Below are positions 17,025 to 25,396 of a stretch of 64,000 bases of DNA, one piece after another (the stretch's first letter is position 1; each line of letters begins with the position of its first letter). The stretch comes from JAIRMO01 sp046533115 (GTDB lineage: Bacteria > Spirochaetota > Spirochaetia > Treponematales > Breznakiellaceae). The stretch spans positions 46,906 through 110,905 of the forward strand of contig NZ_JAJQRC010000005.1 of the NCBI RefSeq assembly GCF_046533115.1, written 5' to 3'. A program made the translations under genes and the position numbers. The notes under the pieces are model-generated. The model was not told the origin of the DNA and searched no databases. It was given only the letters and a program-made list of their open reading frames with translations.

Positions 17025-17475
17025 TTAAAATAACCACGAACCACCTGAAAAACACGAACTCTTGCTTCGATATCCTGGAATTAATCCCTGAATTCTCTCC
17101 AAGGTCAGAATCCTGCTCAGAATATGCAGGTGTTGTTCCTGCGCGCCGTCCCCCAGCAGAATCATAAACACCAGATGCACAAGCTTGTTGTCATGGGACC
17201 CGTATTCGATGCCCTGGCGGGAAAAACCTACCGCGCCGATTATGCCGTCTAAACCGCGAAAATACCCGTGAGGAACCGCGATGCCGGGAGCGACCGAAGT
17301 ATTCATTTTTGCTTCCCGGTTATTGAGGGCCGTAAGCATTTCCACCGGGTCTAATTCCGGCTTGACCACGGATATTTCCCCCGACCAATTCCTCAAACAC
17401 CGCGCCCTTATCCGTACTTTTAAGGTTCAGCTTTATCAGCCTTTCGTCAAAAACATCAGCCAGGAACATAGGCAT
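17025..17475 (-). pseudogene. Broken PTS EIIA gene (fructose/PtsN type)
   Basis: The real start is probably ATG at 17475 (MPMFLADVFDERLIKL). Translation matches a type-2 EIIA N-terminus up to FEELV, near 17380. There the frame must shift by one base (a GGGGG run) to continue as GEISVVKPELDPVEM and on through the phosphohistidine motif GIAVPHG to HILSRILTL. At 17100 the homology stops abruptly: the remaining codons and the stop come from a family-A repeat element (17031-17100). The last helices of EIIA are therefore lost. A frameshift plus a repeat-made C-terminus make it very likely dead. The functional EIIA would be elsewhere, for example fused to the antiporter at 61848. Confidence 0.75.
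17031..17100. repeat. Family-A repeat, truncated copy inside the EIIA gene
   Basis: TAACCACGAACCACCTG, then cacgaactcttgcttcgata, matches the left 70 bases of the full copies at 3240 and 30302. The right half is missing and EIIA sequence begins directly at 17101. Confidence 0.75.
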
Positions 17476-17737
17476 CTCCGGAACCAAGCCCCCGCCGGGG
17501 GGCGCCGGCGGCGCTGTTTTTCATGCTGTTCCCCCGGTCGGTAAAATACCGTTCTATCGGCGCCACCGCAATACCGATGGTGCCGCATACTCCCAGGCCG
17601 ATGGCAACAATTTTCTGCACACCGGCATAGATGACGGCGCCGGAATGCCGCGCGATTCCCCAGCCAATATTTACGAAAAACGCCGCACCCCAGGCGATAC
17701 CGAAAAACTTCCAAAACCGGGACCAAAATTTGTCCAT
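17456..17737 (-). CDS. Small membrane protein upstream of the broken EIIA
   Basis: The protein has 93 residues. After a basic aromatic start (MDKFWSRFWKFFG) there are two likely membrane helices (about 12-30 and 36-60, the second Gly/Val-rich with GLGVCGTIGIAVAP), then a short polar tail. GAGGAG lies at good distance from the ATG. Its end overlaps the EIIA start by 20 bases, so the two were probably co-translated. No family was recognised. It could be an orphan component left by decay of the EIIA locus, or a separate small protein. Confidence 0.6.
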   Translation of the reverse strand: MDKFWSRFWKFFGIAWGAAFFVNIGWGIARHSGAVIYAGVQKIVAIGLGVCGTIGIAVAPIERYFTDRGNSMKNSAAGAPRRGLGSGDAYVPG

Positions 17738-18220
17738 ATCAATACTCCTCTATAAGGTAAGGGGGAAAGCCATTGCTCGATCTTAAGCGGCAGACAAATT
17801 TTGCCCTTCACCAGCCTTTTTTGGCGCCGCGCCCCTAATATGAATCGTTAATTTGTTGACCAGGCCAGTATCAAATGCGGAGTTTCAAGAGTATGGAATC
17901 TTTTATACTGATAGGATTGGTTTGCATGTTCCCGGCCCGGGATACATTGGAAAAGGCCGTTAACTATGGTATATCCCCATAGGGATAAGCAGCCGGAGCG
18001 GACCCAGCCGGAAGGACGAAAAGGTATTTTGGGTTTTTTGACCGATTTCTTGTATCACCGCCAAACAGCTGGTGGTGGTAACCAGGGAAGCGTAATAAGG
18101 ACCTGAAATCGATCCCGAGGTCTCAGATTCAAAGGGGGTTGAAACAGGCTCTCTGTTTTTAGTTTACAAGGTACCAGGGGCCCGGTTGAAAAACTCCGGT
18201 AATAACCATATGGTAAAGGT
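17738..18220. other. Intergenic region before uppP
   Basis: About 480 bases lie between divergent genes. I see no open frame with coding character, no repeat-family copy and no convincing promoter pair. Short weak stems near 17965-18000 are the only structure noticed. Confidence 0.4.
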
Positions 18221-19015
18221 ATGGAAATTTTTGAGGCCCTGATCCTGGGGGCGGTGCAGGGTATCACCGAGTTTTTGCCGGTCAGTAGTTCCGGTCATCT
18301 GGTATTGTTGCAGCGGATCTTTAAGATAAACGAGCCGGTCCTGTTATTCGACACCGTGGTCCATGGGGGTACCCTTATCGCGGTGTTCATCGTTCTGCGG
18401 CGGGATATAGGGAATATCTTACGCCGGCCTTTACAGCCCCTCACGGGCCTCCTGGCGCTTGCCACCCTACCGGCGGTTGTTTTCGCCCTGGTGTTTAAGG
18501 ACCCCATTGACCGGGCCTTTGCGTCGGCAACGGGCTTGGGTTTTGCCTTTCTGATTACCGCGGCAGCCCTGGGAATTTCCGAAATCCTCTCCAAAAGGCC
18601 CGGCCGACCCCGGGAGGGGGTTACCATGACCTGGCTCGATGCCCTGATTATCGGCGTCCTCCAGGTGATTGCCATCATCCCCGGGGTATCCCGTTCGGGG
18701 CTGACCCTTTCGGGGGCCCTTTCCCGCAGGCTGGAACGGGATTTTGCGGCCCGGTTTTCCTTCCTCCTCTCCATTCCGGCGATACTGGGGGCCCTGGTAC
18801 TCCAGATAAAGGAATTTGGAGGCAGTTCCGGGGGTGGAATAGGGCCGGGGCCCCTGCTGGCCGGTACCGCAGCGGCGGCAGTGGTGGGGTTTTTTTCGAT
18901 CAAATTTATGCTCAAACTCGTCCGGGAGCGTTCCCTTTGGGGATTCGCGGTTTATACGGCCCTTTTGGGGATCCTGGTAACGGTGGACCACTATATCAGC
19001 CAGGTGTTTTTTTAG
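18221..19015 (+). CDS. uppP: Undecaprenyl-diphosphatase (bacitracin resistance protein)
   Basis: The protein has 264 residues with about 8 membrane helices. It removes a phosphate from undecaprenyl diphosphate to recycle the lipid carrier for peptidoglycan and polysaccharide synthesis. The catalytic motifs are present: QGITEFLPVSSSGH (residues 13-26, with Glu17 and His26) and PGVSRSG in the second half. The first of the two family glutamates is Gln13, a common natural variant. Length is normal. No strong ribosome-binding site precedes the ATG. It stands alone, followed convergently by the 1083-residue TPR gene. Confidence 0.95.
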   Translation: MEIFEALILGAVQGITEFLPVSSSGHLVLLQRIFKINEPVLLFDTVVHGGTLIAVFIVLRRDIGNILRRPLQPLTGLLALATLPAVVFALVFKDPIDRAFASATGLGFAFLITAAALGISEILSKRPGRPREGVTMTWLDALIIGVLQVIAIIPGVSRSGLTLSGALSRRLERDFAARFSFLLSIPAILGALVLQIKEFGGSSGGGIGPGPLLAGTAAAAVVGFFSIKFMLKLVRERSLWGFAVYTALLGILVTVDHYISQVFF

Positions 19016-19103
19016 CCGGCACTATAGCCTTGAGGTTTCCATGCAATACTATGTGATGCCTAAATAAAATCTAGTCCAAATTCCATCCAGGAAGAGCCTG
19101 AGA

Positions 19104-22100
19104 TTAACGGTAAAAATTAATTTCGTCGGAAAGACGGTAGTCTGCGGGGACAATACTTTCCCAGATCGAAGATTCAGAAACATCCTTGTCGATGTGCAGG
19201 TATAGCTGGGGTTCGTAATCCGGTACGGGGTTAAGGGTGTTTCGGGAATTAAGGTAGGCCAAATTCACCCCGGGGGTGGAAAGCGCCGAGGCCCCGGCAC
19301 GGACCATGGTTTGGGGGTTCCGGGTAATGGCGTCCCAGGCCCGGGCAGACTCGGCATAGAGACCCAGGGCCCGGGAACGGTAACTGTTATCGCCGGTCTG
19401 GTCCGCCAGGGCATCCATGGTCACCCCCAGGTTGTTCTGGGTAACCATCAGCCGCTCGGCCAGATCCATGTGTTCCGGGGTATCATTGGGGGAAAGCAGG
19501 GGGAAACGGGCCCGGTCGTTATCCAAAATATCCAAAAGCCGGGTGAAATATCCCTGGGCGGTATGATAATCCCCCCGCATATAGGAGGTGTTCCCCAGGG
19601 CATATAAAAGCCGCCGATTCCGGGGCATTTCCACGGAGGCGTCAAAAAATCGCTCCAGGGCCGGCGCCCATTGCCGCAGGTGATAGTAGGCGGAACCCAT
19701 CCGGTAGTGAAGCTCCGGCGGCGCCCAGCCGTTACGTTCGGAACGGTCATAATATTGAATTGCCGCCTCCATATTTCCGTCCTTGGTAAAATACTCCAGA
19801 TCCCCCAGATCCGCATAGAGCCGTCCGAATTGGGGATCCAGGGGAAACAGGCGGCGGCTTACCGCATCCTCATACAGGTTGATCCCCTGGGTGATCTGTT
19901 CTTCGGCGGGGAAGAATTCCCGGGCATTGATCAGTACCTGGGCGTAACGGCGCAGGGCATCGATCCGGTATTTTACCCGCGTTGCGGATTTCTCCGGGGC
20001 GGCATCAAAGGCGCTGACAGCCTTGCTGAGGGTTTGCCGTTCATCGCTGGTATACCCGTACCGGCTATAATACCGGGCGAGGTGGTAATGGGCCTCGGGC
20101 AGGGAGGGATCCTCCGTGACCGCCTTGAGCAGGATATCCCGGATGCCGTCGATACTGCTGAGATGTTCATCCGGAACCCCCCGAACTTCCTCAAACCGTT
20201 TGTCCAGGAGGTACCCCCCCAGTTCAGCCAACGCTTCCGGGGAAATTGCTCTTTTTCGAGAAGAATTCAAAAAATAATCCTGCAGGGGAATGACCTGTCC
20301 CAAATTATCCGTCCGGATAAAATATTTCATCATCCGTTCAACAATGGGGTCCTGCCAGCCGTAACGTTCCAAAAGACGGGCATAGGCCCGGCGGGCTTCC
20401 TCATACCGGGTATCATCAATTTCCCCCCAGGCCAGGTTGGTATCTCCCAGGGCCAGGAGCGCCTCCCTATCATCCACCGAATAATCCAAAATATTTCTTC
20501 GTATGATCCTATCCGCCTTGGAATAATTTTTTAGGTAGTTGGTCTCCAGATCGGCATAATCCAAGGCGCCTTTTTTATCCCGGAGATAGTACCTGAGGAG
20601 CTCATCATATTTTTCTTCCGCATATATATACTGCCGCCGGTCCCGAAAAGCCTCGGCATAACGGTAGAACCAATTTTTTACCGGGTGCAGCCGAAAGGCT
20701 TCGGTAAACCGGTCATTTGCCCGGGCAAACTCCCCGGCTTCTATCCGTTCATACCCGGCCTGATATACGGAATCCGCCCATGCCGGGATATAGATAAACC
20801 GGTAGATCAAGTACACGAGGGATAATGCTGTCAGAGCAATAAACATCACCAGCCGCAAAATGGGGAGGAACTTATGCACAAAGATATACGAAAAACTCGC
20901 CTGTTCGATTTCCAGGGCCTCGCCGGTTTTCTTTTCAAAACCCCGGGGGACAGGAATCGTCCGCCCCAGAATTTTCCCCGCCAGGGATGCGGTTTCCCTG
21001 GGGGAAGCGCCCTTAACCAGTAATTTTACCAGGGACGACATCAGGTTCGGGGTTACCACCTGCTCGGCGATCAACTCCTCACAGGCAATACGGAGGTTCA
21101 AGGGGTATGAAGCAAGGGTTTCCTGTAACCGGGCTAACTCCTCGTCACTGAGGTGGATCTCCTCCACCTCCTCGACCGCCTCCTTTGACGGGACGGTTCC
21201 GGAGGGCCCTGCTGTTCCCTTAGCGGATTTATTAAAGATGTCGTCTATGCCGGTAAGGGCAAATTCTTCCAGCTCGGCAAATTCACCGGAACCACTATCC
21301 GGCGGTTTTTCCCCGGGCGCTTCAAAGGCGTCCGGGGCTTCTTCGTTGTCCAGGCTGAAGGATTCAAAGATATCCCCGGAAGATTCCGGCCCTTGGGTGT
21401 CCGCCGCCGGGGAACTATCGGGGGGCACCCCCGGGGGGGCTTCCTCGGCTAAAGCAAGGCCCTCGGCCTCCCCGATACCGGCAGCAGGCTCCTCCCCGCC
21501 GGTATCAGCCTCGGGGGGGGAAAGTTCGATGTCCTCATCGGGAAATAAAAATTCCAGATTTTCCCCCTCAGCGGCTTCCGCCGGAGCCGCTCCGGGCTCC
21601 TCCGGTATGTCCATCTCCTCCTCAGGAAAATCCACGGGGGGAGGGGGGGATTCTTCCGAAAAAAGGGAAAAGGCATCGTCGTCGGGTAAATCAAGATTAA
21701 AAGCATCATCCTCGGAAGGGGGAACATCATCCGAAAGCGGCGGGATATCCGCTGCGGTTTCCTTGGTTTCCTCCTCCATATCGGGGATGGAAAAATCCGC
21801 AAAGTCATCCATCGCGGGGAAATCCCCCAGGGAGTCGGCTTCGCCGGAAGGGGCGGCTTCGTCCGCCGGAGAAGCCCCGGTCAACAGATCCTCCCCAAAA
21901 TCAGGTTCCGGGGGAAAATCCGCCATGCTATCCGGCGGGAGATCCGCCGAATCGGCCTCCGGGGTTTCGATATCGCCGGTTAAGCCCTCCAGTAAACTAT
22001 CCGGGGCATTAAAATCATCATCCCCTGTCTGGGGGGGAATATCGGGAATATCCGGGATATCGGGAACCGGTAAGGACAGATCATCGGGAATAGTGTCCAG

Positions 22101-22355
22101 AAAAGCGCCGAAATCAAAATCTTCCTCCCCGGCAAGAGCGGTTTCACCCTCCCCGGGAGGGGCTTCGTCCGCGAGGGGGAAATCCATATCCCCCTCCGGG
22201 GCGGCCGGTTCCGGGGCTTCCGGGGGAATAATGGGCTCGGTAGTGGGCAGGGGCAGATCATCGATGGGTATATTTTGCCGGGCTAAGACAACGGCTTCGT
22301 TGCCAATATCACGAAAGGAAGTTTTAAATTCTTCAAGCTGCTTCAATGACGGCAT
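19104..22355 (-). CDS. Large TPR protein with acidic N-terminus and one membrane helix
   Basis: The protein has 1083 residues. Residues 1-25 look like a short helix, and then about 370 residues are a low-complexity acidic region rich in Asp, Glu, Pro, Ala and Ser. A small helical domain (about 390-490: IHLSDEELARLQETL and later RETASLAGKILGRTIP) precedes a single membrane helix at about 495-520. The C-terminal 550 residues, most likely periplasmic, carry many TPR-like helices (EYFTKDGNMEAAIQYYD; YRMGSAYYHLRQWAPALERF). This architecture resembles the spirochaete TPR proteins that build the periplasmic flagellar collar, but homology was not tested. The AT-rich start has no obvious ribosome-binding site. 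Its antisense frame is long only because of codon bias. Confidence 0.85.
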   Translation of the reverse strand: MPSLKQLEEFKTSFRDIGNEAVVLARQNIPIDDLPLPTTEPIIPPEAPEPAAPEGDMDFPLADEAPPGEGETALAGEEDFDFGAFLDTIPDDLSLPVPDIPDIPDIPPQTGDDDFNAPDSLLEGLTGDIETPEADSADLPPDSMADFPPEPDFGEDLLTGASPADEAAPSGEADSLGDFPAMDDFADFSIPDMEEETKETAADIPPLSDDVPPSEDDAFNLDLPDDDAFSLFSEESPPPPVDFPEEEMDIPEEPGAAPAEAAEGENLEFLFPDEDIELSPPEADTGGEEPAAGIGEAEGLALAEEAPPGVPPDSSPAADTQGPESSGDIFESFSLDNEEAPDAFEAPGEKPPDSGSGEFAELEEFALTGIDDIFNKSAKGTAGPSGTVPSKEAVEEVEEIHLSDEELARLQETLASYPLNLRIACEELIAEQVVTPNLMSSLVKLLVKGASPRETASLAGKILGRTIPVPRGFEKKTGEALEIEQASFSYIFVHKFLPILRLVMFIALTALSLVYLIYRFIYIPAWADSVYQAGYERIEAGEFARANDRFTEAFRLHPVKNWFYRYAEAFRDRRQYIYAEEKYDELLRYYLRDKKGALDYADLETNYLKNYSKADRIIRRNILDYSVDDREALLALGDTNLAWGEIDDTRYEEARRAYARLLERYGWQDPIVERMMKYFIRTDNLGQVIPLQDYFLNSSRKRAISPEALAELGGYLLDKRFEEVRGVPDEHLSSIDGIRDILLKAVTEDPSLPEAHYHLARYYSRYGYTSDERQTLSKAVSAFDAAPEKSATRVKYRIDALRRYAQVLINAREFFPAEEQITQGINLYEDAVSRRLFPLDPQFGRLYADLGDLEYFTKDGNMEAAIQYYDRSERNGWAPPELHYRMGSAYYHLRQWAPALERFFDASVEMPRNRRLLYALGNTSYMRGDYHTAQGYFTRLLDILDNDRARFPLLSPNDTPEHMDLAERLMVTQNNLGVTMDALADQTGDNSYRSRALGLYAESARAWDAITRNPQTMVRAGASALSTPGVNLAYLNSRNTLNPVPDYEPQLYLHIDKDVSESSIWESIVPADYRLSDEINFYR

Positions 22356-22397
22356 AATTAAGATATTGAAACATTAACCGATAATTGTAAAGAAGAT

Positions 22398-23144
22398 ATG
22401 AAAAAGCTTATACCCGTAATGTTCCTTATGGCTATTATCGGCAGTATTGGGGCGTTGGATACAGAATCTTATGCGTTTCTTGATCACCTTCTGAGTCTGA
22501 ACAGCCCTAAGGCGCCTGAAATTTATGAGGATGGGGTGTTATTTACCGCGCCGTCTTCCCATCGAAGGGTGGGGATCGCCTTTTCCCATGAGGGTTTTTC
22601 CCGGGTACACTGGTTTCAAAAACTCATGGTTACCGAGGAGCCCGGGGAAACGCCGGCCCCGGGGAAGAAAGACCCTCCCCTATCCTACCGTGATTCGGGG
22701 ATCTCATTTTATGTATTCACTATCCCCGAGGAACTTACGGAACTGGAATACCGGCTGGTTATTGACGGTCTTTGGACCTTTGATCCCCTGAACCCCCAGA
22801 CCCGGACCGATCCGGTATCCGGACAGATCCGTTCGGTTATCGCCTTTCCGAAGATAGCCCGGCCCTTTTCCACCACCGATAATCCCCCGGGCTGCCTCAA
22901 TTTTAACTTTACCGCCCCGCCGGGGGAAACCGTCACCGTGGCGGGTAATTTTAACAGCTGGGATCCCTTTATGTATGAACTACCGGAAAAAGCTCCGGGG
23001 GTATATTCCCTGATCCTTCCCCTGCCGCCGGGGATCTACCAATACGTCTTTTTCCACCGGGGGCAGCGAATACTCGATCCCCATAATACCCGCCGTGTCT
23101 ACACCCGGGAGGGCCATGTCGCTTCCGAGGCGGTGGTACGGTAG
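22398..23144 (+). CDS. Exported protein with a glycogen-binding (AMPK-type CBM48) domain
   Basis: The protein has 248 residues. A signal peptide (about 1-19, ending GSIGA) leads to a mature protein without catalytic motifs. Residues about 165-235 form an AMPK-beta-like carbohydrate-binding domain (TVAGNFNSWDPFMYELPEKA; GIYQYVFFHRGQRILDP), including the conserved NFNxWDP and YxYxF-type positions. The N-terminal half (LVIDGLWTFDPLNP) looks like a second, more divergent copy of the same fold. It may bind an alpha-glucan or work as a structural partner in the periplasm. It is divergent from the TPR gene and followed 52 bases later by the GerMN gene. Confidence 0.85.
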   Translation: MKKLIPVMFLMAIIGSIGALDTESYAFLDHLLSLNSPKAPEIYEDGVLFTAPSSHRRVGIAFSHEGFSRVHWFQKLMVTEEPGETPAPGKKDPPLSYRDSGISFYVFTIPEELTELEYRLVIDGLWTFDPLNPQTRTDPVSGQIRSVIAFPKIARPFSTTDNPPGCLNFNFTAPPGETVTVAGNFNSWDPFMYELPEKAPGVYSLILPLPPGIYQYVFFHRGQRILDPHNTRRVYTREGHVASEAVVR

Positions 23145-23196
23145 CAGCTTAAATTACCGGGCGGTTGACCCGCCGGCTTATAGGCCGTATCATAAA

Positions 23197-23991
23197 ATGG
23201 TGATGGAATCGAGAAATAATCGGAGAAAAAGTTCTCAAAAACCCGAATCCTCCCACCGGCAGCTGGGAGTGATCTTCTGGCTTGGCTTTTTTATCCTGAT
23301 CATCTGTCTTTTTTTTATTAACCGGAACCGGATCCGAACCACCATAGAGAATACCCATTTTTTGGATCGCCTGTATAACCAATCCCAGAATGGGGGGGAA
23401 CCCCTTCCCGAGGCGGCTTTAGAGCCCGAAAAACCGGATCCCCCTTCGGTTACGGCTGTCCCGTCCCCGGCGGAAAAACCCACCCCGGTAAACCCTCCCG
23501 CCATTCTGCCCGGGGAGGAGCCGGCAGCCCTGACGCCGCCCGAGGAGCCCGGCCCACGATCCGGGACATCGCAGCGGGAGCGGGCTATTTATTTTATGCA
23601 GGTCGACGGCGACGGTAGGGTGCTGCGGACCCGGGTCGCCAGAACCCTGGGGGTTTCGGATACGCCCATGACCGATGCCCTCCGGACGCTGATAGCGGGG
23701 CCTTCCCCGGAAGAACGCCGGCAGGGGCTGGTATCCTTTATACCCCCGGGAACGGAACTCATATCCGTTATGGTCCGGGGGACTACCGCCTATATCAATT
23801 TAAATGAGGAATTTCAGTTCAGTACCTTTGGGGTGGAGGGATATGCCGCCCAATTACGGCAGATCGTCTGGACCGCCACGGAATTTTCCACGGTCAATGA
23901 CGTACAGATCCTTATTGAGGGAAAACGGGTGGATTATTTAGGGGAAAGTATCCTGATTGGCAGCCCTATCAGCCGGGATACGCTGCCTTAG
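23197..23991 (+). CDS. Membrane-anchored GerMN-domain protein
   Basis: The ATG at 23197 (MVMESRNNRRKSS) gives 264 residues and is preferred over an upstream in-frame start that overlaps the previous gene. After a basic N-terminus there is one membrane helix (VIFWLGFFILIICLFFI), a Pro/Glu-rich linker of about 90 residues, and a C-terminal GerMN domain (ALRTLIAGPSPEERRQGLVS; TAYINLNEEFQ; LRQIVWTATEF). GerMN domains occur in spore-germination and cell-envelope proteins and bind partners in the periplasm or cortex. The role in spirochaetes is unknown. The TAG stop coincides with the first bases of the GGACCCGCGC repeat cassette. Confidence 0.85.
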   Translation: MVMESRNNRRKSSQKPESSHRQLGVIFWLGFFILIICLFFINRNRIRTTIENTHFLDRLYNQSQNGGEPLPEAALEPEKPDPPSVTAVPSPAEKPTPVNPPAILPGEEPAALTPPEEPGPRSGTSQRERAIYFMQVDGDGRVLRTRVARTLGVSDTPMTDALRTLIAGPSPEERRQGLVSFIPPGTELISVMVRGTTAYINLNEEFQFSTFGVEGYAAQLRQIVWTATEFSTVNDVQILIEGKRVDYLGESILIGSPISRDTLP

Positions 23992-24075
23992 GACCCGCGC
24001 AAGAATAAAATGCAGGGCATTTTATTCTAATTGCTTACGCAATTTCGGTCATATTGTTTCTGCGCGGGTCCTTAG
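23988..24075. repeat. GGACCCGCGC hairpin cassette, copy 1
   Basis: TTAGGACCCGCGC at the left and GCGCGGGTCCTTAG at the right pair as an outer stem. Inside is a perfect hairpin GAATAAAATGC...GCATTTTATTC followed by taattgcttacgcaat. Compared with the copy at 28031, about 17 bases of the second inner hairpin are missing. It lies exactly between two convergent stop codons (TAG at 23989-23991 and TAA at 24074-24072) and probably works as a bidirectional terminator. Confidence 0.8.
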
Positions 24076-25349
24076 TAGTTCAAGGCATCCCGCCGTTGTT
24101 GTATGGTTTGGGCGGCCCCGGAGGGGGTGCTTTTCCCTTCAAACAGGGCTTTGATTTCTTCCCGCAGGATGGTTTCCAGTTCTTTTACCTGGGGGATCCC
24201 CACATACCGGTCCGCCGAGGCCGAGGCCGTATACATATCATAGGCCTTGGCGTATAAGAGATTTTCCCCGGCGGATTCGGCGATTTCATCTTCGTTACCC
24301 GGTACGGCATGGGCCCCGGCCGCGAGGAAGGAGCGGCGTTCGGAGAGGAAGGACAAAAACGCCCAAGCCTCATCCTTATGGCGGCTTTCCCGGCTGATAC
24401 CGGCATACCAGCCGGTCAGGCCAAAAACAGGCCGGTCCAGGTACTTATCGGCGGCAGGAATGGTGGAGATGCCGAAACGAAGCGCCGCCTTTCCCTCCAT
24501 AATGCGGTTGATCTCCGGTATGGAACCTACCATCATGGCAACGCGGCCTTCCATAAATTCACGGCGTTTCTCCTCCCCGGTTTTGGTAAAGGGCGAAGGG
24601 GAAAGCACCCCCTCCTGGTAGAGCTGATTCAAAAAATCCAGGGCCGCAATTACCGCCGGATCGGTAAAATCCAGGGCGGTTTCCGGGGTAAATTCCACCC
24701 CCGCGGCCCAAATCCAGGAAAAGACATCCTGGTAAAGTCCCCGGGGATCTTCCGGGCTTAGGGCCAGCGCCATCCCGTAGGATCCCGTGCGGGGATCGGT
24801 AAGGGCCTTGGCATAGGCCAGAAAATCCCCCCAGGTCTTGGGGGGCCGGTCGAATCCCGCGGCCTCCAGCAAGGCGCTGTTATAAAAAAGGGGGGCCATA
24901 AAGGATATCAGGGGAACCGCCCATTTTTCGTATTCCCCCTGGGTTTCCTCAGAAAGGAACTGCGTCCTTCCAGGCGCCGGTTCCCCCCTTCTGTAGGATT
25001 CCAGGGGCTCCAGCATAGCTACCCGGTCATACAACCAATGGGAATCCAGCCCCAGAATATCCGGCAAGGGGGTGTCATCCTCCGGATTGAGGAGTTCCGC
25101 GGCCATTACTTCATAGGGCCGATGGTCCAATCGGACGGTAATGCCGGGATTGCGGGCTTCATATTCCCTGACCATAGCCTCCAGGGTGTCTTCTTCCAGC
25201 TCGTCCCGCCACCACTGGGTAAATACCAGGGTGGTCTTCCCCAAAGCCTTCGGGCGATTTGGTAAAATAGTAAGGGCCCAAAAAAACACCGCCCCTAATA
25301 CCCCCAGGGCGAGGCAAAACAAAAACCAATCTACTTTTTTTGTATCCAT
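24072..25349 (-). CDS. ABC-type extracellular solute-binding protein (family 1), membrane-anchored
   Basis: The protein has 425 residues. A single hydrophobic segment (about 8-30) without lipobox Cys anchors or exports it. The body is a family-1 binding protein for sugars or oligosaccharides (TLVFTQWWRDELEEDTLEAM; EKWAVPLISFMAPLFYNSAL; RPPKTWGDFLAYAKAL; MEGRVAMMVGSIPEI). No permease or ATPase genes lie next to it, so it is an orphan and must share a transporter or act in sensing. The substrate is unknown. Its start region overlaps the upstream part of the divergent TPR frame, but the likely TPR start (25397) leaves a 47-base control gap. Its stop codon is part of the repeat cassette. Confidence 0.9.
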   Translation of the reverse strand: MDTKKVDWFLFCLALGVLGAVFFWALTILPNRPKALGKTTLVFTQWWRDELEEDTLEAMVREYEARNPGITVRLDHRPYEVMAAELLNPEDDTPLPDILGLDSHWLYDRVAMLEPLESYRRGEPAPGRTQFLSEETQGEYEKWAVPLISFMAPLFYNSALLEAAGFDRPPKTWGDFLAYAKALTDPRTGSYGMALALSPEDPRGLYQDVFSWIWAAGVEFTPETALDFTDPAVIAALDFLNQLYQEGVLSPSPFTKTGEEKRREFMEGRVAMMVGSIPEINRIMEGKAALRFGISTIPAADKYLDRPVFGLTGWYAGISRESRHKDEAWAFLSFLSERRSFLAAGAHAVPGNEDEIAESAGENLLYAKAYDMYTASASADRYVGIPQVKELETILREEIKALFEGKSTPSGAAQTIQQRRDALNY

Positions 25350-25396
25350 TATGTTCCCTGCTCGACTTTTACCGGTTTTTGCGGTATACCGTTTTT

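Noticed and set aside
20860..22377. A 505-codon frame antisense to the large TPR gene
   Set aside because: Ser/Gly-rich low complexity is produced by the reverse of the acidic region; a shadow of codon bias.
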